From: Lichenihabitans sp033947565
GTDB taxonomy: Bacteria; Pseudomonadota; Alphaproteobacteria; Rhizobiales; Beijerinckiaceae
Direction: 5' to 3'
Length of the DNA: 15,141 nt
Assembly (NCBI RefSeq): GCF_033947565.1
Contig: NZ_JARPVX010000086.1
Span: forward strand, 1 to 15,141
Under the pieces are notes generated by a model that was not told where the DNA came from, searched no databases, and saw nothing but the letters and a program-made list of their open reading frames with translations. How positions within the stretch are numbered: the first letter of the stretch is position 1; every line of letters begins with the position of its first letter. This document shows positions 12,819 to 15,141 of this stretch, piece by piece. Both the position numbers and the translations under genes were made by a program.

Positions 12819-14255
12819 TCAGGCCCTGACGGCGTCTTCAGTGCTGACATAGGCCAGCCGCATCATGTTGGTGGCGCCGGGCGAGCCGAACGGCAAGCCG
12901 GCCACCACGATGATGCGGTCGTCCGCGGCCGCGAAGCCTTCCGAGAAGGCGTGGCGACAGGCCCGGCGGGCCATGTCGTCGACATCCTTCGCATCGGCCG
13001 TCACCAGCGGGTGCACGCCCCAGGCAAGCGCCAACCGTCGGGCGGCATCGACGCTTGGCGTCAGGGCCAGCACCGCCATGGCGGGGCGCTCGCGCGCGAT
13101 ACGCAGGCCGGTGGCGCCCGAAGCCGTCCAGGCCACCACGGCCTTGAGGTCGAGGTTCTCCGCCGCCGTGCGGGTCGCGAACGCCATGGTGTCGGCGCCG
13201 GTCGGATCGGGGGCCGAACGCTGGGCCGCGATGATGGAGCCATAAAGCGGGTCGCGCTCCACCTCCTCGGCGATGCGGTTCATGGTGGTCACCGCCTCGA
13301 TCGGGAAGGCGCCCGAGGCGCTTTCGGCCGACAACATCACGGCGTCGGCGCCCTCGAAGACCGCCTGGGCCACGTCCGACACCTCGGCGCGGGTCGGCAC
13401 CGGAGCCGTGATCATCGATTCGAGCATCTGGGTCGCCACGACCACCGGCTTGCCGTAGCGACGGCACAGCCGGATGATGCGCTTTTGCAGGCCCGGCACC
13501 TTTTCCAGCGGCATCTCGACCCCGAGGTCGCCGCGCGCCACCATCAGGGCGTCGGAAATCTCGACGATCTCCTCGAGCTTGGTGATGGCCTGCGGCTTCT
13601 CGATCTTGGCCAGCACCGAAGCGCGGCCACGGGCGATCTTCTTGACCTCGGCCACGTCGTCGGCGCGCTGCACGAACGACACTGCGATCCAGTCAACGCC
13701 CTCCTCGAGAGCCGCATCGAGATCGGCCCTGTCCTTGGACGTCATGGCCGAGGTGGCGATCTCGGTGTCGGGCAGGCTGACGCCCTTCTTGTTTGAAATC
13801 TTGCCGGCCACGTCCACCACCGCCACGGCGCGCGTTTCGGTCGCTTCCGTGATGTGCAGCTTCACCTTGCCGTCGTCGATCAACACCGTGTGGCCAGGCC
13901 GCAGCGCCCGCAGGATCTCCGGATGGGGCAGGTGCACCCGGGTGGCGTCGCCCGGCGCCGGGTCGCTGTCCATCACGAAAGACGCGCCCTTGGGCAGGTC
14001 CACCGGGCCGTCCGCGAAGGTGCCGACGCGCAGCTTCGGGCCCTGCAGGTCGACCAAGATGCCGATCGGCCGGCCGTATTCGGCCTCGAGCCCCCTGATG
14101 GTCCGGATGCGCTCGCGCATCGCATCATGGCTCGCGTGGCTCATGTTGATGCGGAACACGTCGGCGCCGGCCTCGAACAGCTTCGCCAGAATGGCCCGGT
14201 CCTGCGACGCGGGCCCGAGCGTCGCCAGGATCTTGACGCGTCGATGCCGTCTCAT
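12819..14255 (-). CDS. pyk: Pyruvate kinase
   Basis: Converts phosphoenolpyruvate and ADP to pyruvate and ATP, the last step of glycolysis. The 478-residue protein has the expected blocks: ATLGPAS (11-17), FRINMSHASH (34-43), the active-site signature VLAKIEKPQAITKLEEI with its catalytic lysine, MVARGDLGVEMPLEKV, and PVVVATQMLESMI, with MTAPVPTRAEVSDVAQAV-type substrate contacts. The C-terminal domain (about 350-478) is present. Residues aligning with rabbit muscle 113, 114, 117 and 120 are L70, Q71, K74 and V77 (in VDLQGPKLRVG), the set associated with K+-independent pyruvate kinases. ATG 14255 has AAGGAAGG upstream on the minus strand. It lies 22 bp after the DUF1036 gene, so both are probably cotranscribed. 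Confidence 0.97.
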   Translation of the reverse strand: MRRHRRVKILATLGPASQDRAILAKLFEAGADVFRINMSHASHDAMRERIRTIRGLEAEYGRPIGILVDLQGPKLRVGTFADGPVDLPKGASFVMDSDPAPGDATRVHLPHPEILRALRPGHTVLIDDGKVKLHITEATETRAVAVVDVAGKISNKKGVSLPDTEIATSAMTSKDRADLDAALEEGVDWIAVSFVQRADDVAEVKKIARGRASVLAKIEKPQAITKLEEIVEISDALMVARGDLGVEMPLEKVPGLQKRIIRLCRRYGKPVVVATQMLESMITAPVPTRAEVSDVAQAVFEGADAVMLSAESASGAFPIEAVTTMNRIAEEVERDPLYGSIIAAQRSAPDPTGADTMAFATRTAAENLDLKAVVAWTASGATGLRIARERPAMAVLALTPSVDAARRLALAWGVHPLVTADAKDVDDMARRACRHAFSEGFAAADDRIIVVAGLPFGSPGATNMMRLAYVSTEDAVRA

Positions 14256-14277
14256 TCTCCGACCTTCCTTGTTGCCG

Positions 14278-14715
14278 TCAGTGCGCCGCGCCCGGCTTTG
14301 CCGGGTCGGTCAGCTGCACGGTCCAGTTCTTGGCGTCCTTGCCGGTGTCGACCTCGAAGAAGCCGGTCCGGTCATAGCCACGCACGTAACAATCTTGTCG
14401 GCCTTCGATGCGGAACTCACGGTCCCGCGTGCACATGAAGGCCTTGCCCTTCCACTCGCCGCCGCTCTCGTCCATGCCGTAGACGTAGTAGAATTCGGCC
14501 GCCAACGCGCCCCGCAGCAGCGTCTCGCACGCGGCCGACTTCAGGTTCCACCACCCTTCCGACACCCAGGTCTGGCCGTCTGTATAGGACAGCGCGATCG
14601 AGACCCGGCTCGCCGTATTGTTGCAGATCCTGAAATCCGCCCGCGCGGTCCCGGCCACAACGGGCAGCACGGCGGCAGCGAGGAGGATGCGGAGCATGGT
14701 CGGGTCATAGGGCAT
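14278..14715 (-). CDS. DUF1036 family secreted protein
   Basis: The 145-residue protein has an N-terminal signal sequence (hydrophobic LRILLAAAVLPVVAG, probable cleavage after TARA before DFRICNN). The DUF1036 pattern follows: FRICNNTASRVSIALSY, WVSEGWWNL, AACETLLRG, YYVYGMDESG, FMCTRDREFRI and DCYVRGYDRTGFFEVDTG. Four cysteines in the mature part could form disulfides in the periplasm. The molecular function is unknown. I prefer ATG 14715 because AAGG lies eight bases upstream; alternatives are 14733 (longer) and 14697 (MLRILL). It sits directly upstream of pyk, an adjacency I recall in other Hyphomicrobiales, with a 22-bp gap. A link to pyruvate kinase beyond cotranscription is not supported. 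Confidence 0.87.
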   Translation of the reverse strand: MPYDPTMLRILLAAAVLPVVAGTARADFRICNNTASRVSIALSYTDGQTWVSEGWWNLKSAACETLLRGALAAEFYYVYGMDESGGEWKGKAFMCTRDREFRIEGRQDCYVRGYDRTGFFEVDTGKDAKNWTVQLTDPAKPGAAH

Positions 14716-14757
14716 CCGACCGACCTTGGCCATGCGGGTCCGGGCAAAAAAGCCGCC

Positions 14758-15141
14758 TCAGGTGATGGCCGCGGGATCGCTGCGGCTCGGTCGGGCGACC
14801 CAGATCCCGATCACGATCAGCAGCCCGCCGGACGTCTGCAGGGCCGAGATGGGCTCGCCCAACACCACGAAAGCCGCGATGGCGGCCGCGATCGCCTCGA
14901 GAAAGATCACCAGCGACGAGAACACGGCCGGCAGCAGGCCGAGCGCGAAGCTGAGCAGCCCCTGTCCGCCCGCGTGGCTGACGAGCGACAGGCTGACCAG
15001 CGCGACGACGCCGCCCGCCGAGCGCGGCAGGATCGTGTCCTCGAGCGTGAGCGCCACGACGAAGAGGATCGCGGCCGTGACGAGGCTCATCTCGAAGGTG
15101 ACGCGCGCGGCGCCGGCGCCGCGCGCGTCACCTTCGAGATG
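14758..15141 (-). CDS. EamA/DMT-family transporter, C-terminal fragment
   Basis: Only the second half of a drug/metabolite-transporter superfamily permease is present. From position 15090 down, about 110 residues form four hydrophobic segments: LVTAAILFVVALTLED, GGVVALVSLSLVSHAGGQ, LLPAVFSSLVIFLEAIAAAI and GLLIVIGIWVARP. The EamA-type ending LEAIAAAIAAFVVLGEPIS appears before the last helix. Full-length members have two EamA units and about 280-300 residues, so the N-terminal half lies outside the window. The frame is open to the window end. The last 27 bases (15115-15141) are a fold-back copy and their codons are not reliable, although those just before 15090 (ARVTFE) look genuine. The substrate is unknown. 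It reads toward the DUF1036 and pyk genes. Confidence 0.82.
   Translation of the reverse strand, partial: HLEGDARGAGAARVTFEMSLVTAAILFVVALTLEDTILPRSAGGVVALVSLSLVSHAGGQGLLSFALGLLPAVFSSLVIFLEAIAAAIAAFVVLGEPISALQTSGGLLIVIGIWVARPSRSDPAAIT
15088..15141. repeat. Perfect terminal palindrome at right window end
   Basis: Bases 15088-15114 are exactly reverse-complementary to 15115-15141, with no spacer. The inner half is coding sequence of the EamA transporter. Like the left end, this looks like a fold-back artefact at a sequence end; the outer 27 bases should be treated as unreliable. Confidence 0.9.

Noticed and set aside
14730..14757. A T-tract on the minus strand after the EamA gene as an intrinsic terminator
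   Set aside because: Six T residues follow the EamA stop, but no stable stem immediately precedes them.
1..15141. Matched telomere-like hairpin ends of a linear replicon
   Set aside because: The two end palindromes share no sequence, both lie within ordinary chromosomal genes, and each inner arm is plain coding DNA; an assembly or library artefact is simpler.

Overview
The window is GC-rich, with dense, mostly tightly packed genes. The combination of ftsE-ftsX-ydcF, an mdh-sucC-sucD-sucA-odhB operon, a DUF1036 gene next to pyk, and short palindromic intergenic repeats points to an alphaproteobacterium, most likely of the order Hyphomicrobiales (Rhizobiales). I cannot place the genus. No rRNA, tRNA, CRISPR array, insertion sequence or prophage was recognised. 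Most of the window is conserved core metabolism.

Layout. (1) Positions 24-158, minus: the start of an MJ0042-type zinc-ribbon gene cut off by the window end, divergent from (2) a plus-strand division/envelope set, ftsE (264-932), ftsX (925-1926) and a YdcF/DUF218 gene (1964-2629). (3) A short flagellar hook/rod-like gene (2665-3453, plus) stands apart from any other flagellar gene. (4) A 336-bp convergent gap holds a tandem duplication of about 157 bp. It carries two palindromic elements and a copy of the hook-like gene's last codons, and is followed by a bidirectional terminator. (5) On the minus strand, read right to left, lies a TCA-cycle operon: mdh (11815), sucC (10729), sucD (9400), sucA (8359), a YciI-family gene (5381) and odhB (5046), ending at the terminator near 3750. 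(6) Divergent from mdh, on the plus strand, are a small XRE-type HTH protein and a translationally coupled secreted protein of unknown function (12077-12777). (7) At the right end, minus strand, are a partial EamA/DMT transporter, a DUF1036 protein and pyruvate kinase, probably cotranscribed.

How the genes work together: Mdh, succinyl-CoA synthetase (SucCD) and the E1/E2 subunits of 2-oxoglutarate dehydrogenase carry out consecutive or adjacent TCA-cycle steps and probably form one transcription unit. E3 (lpd) is absent from this operon's end. Pyruvate kinase feeds pyruvate toward this cycle. FtsE and FtsX form an ABC-type complex that in other bacteria controls peptidoglycan hydrolases at the septum.

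Both ends of the window are perfect inverted repeats (86 bp on the left with a 6-bp centre, 54 bp on the right with no spacer). Each folds back over coding sequence. I read these as assembly or library fold-back artefacts rather than biology. I see no convincing undescribed system. The items most worth a second look are the YciI gene inside the 2-oxoglutarate dehydrogenase operon, the stop-codon-spanning stem-loop of sucC, the duplication that captured a gene's 3' end, the isolated short hook-like protein, and the HTH/secreted-protein pair.
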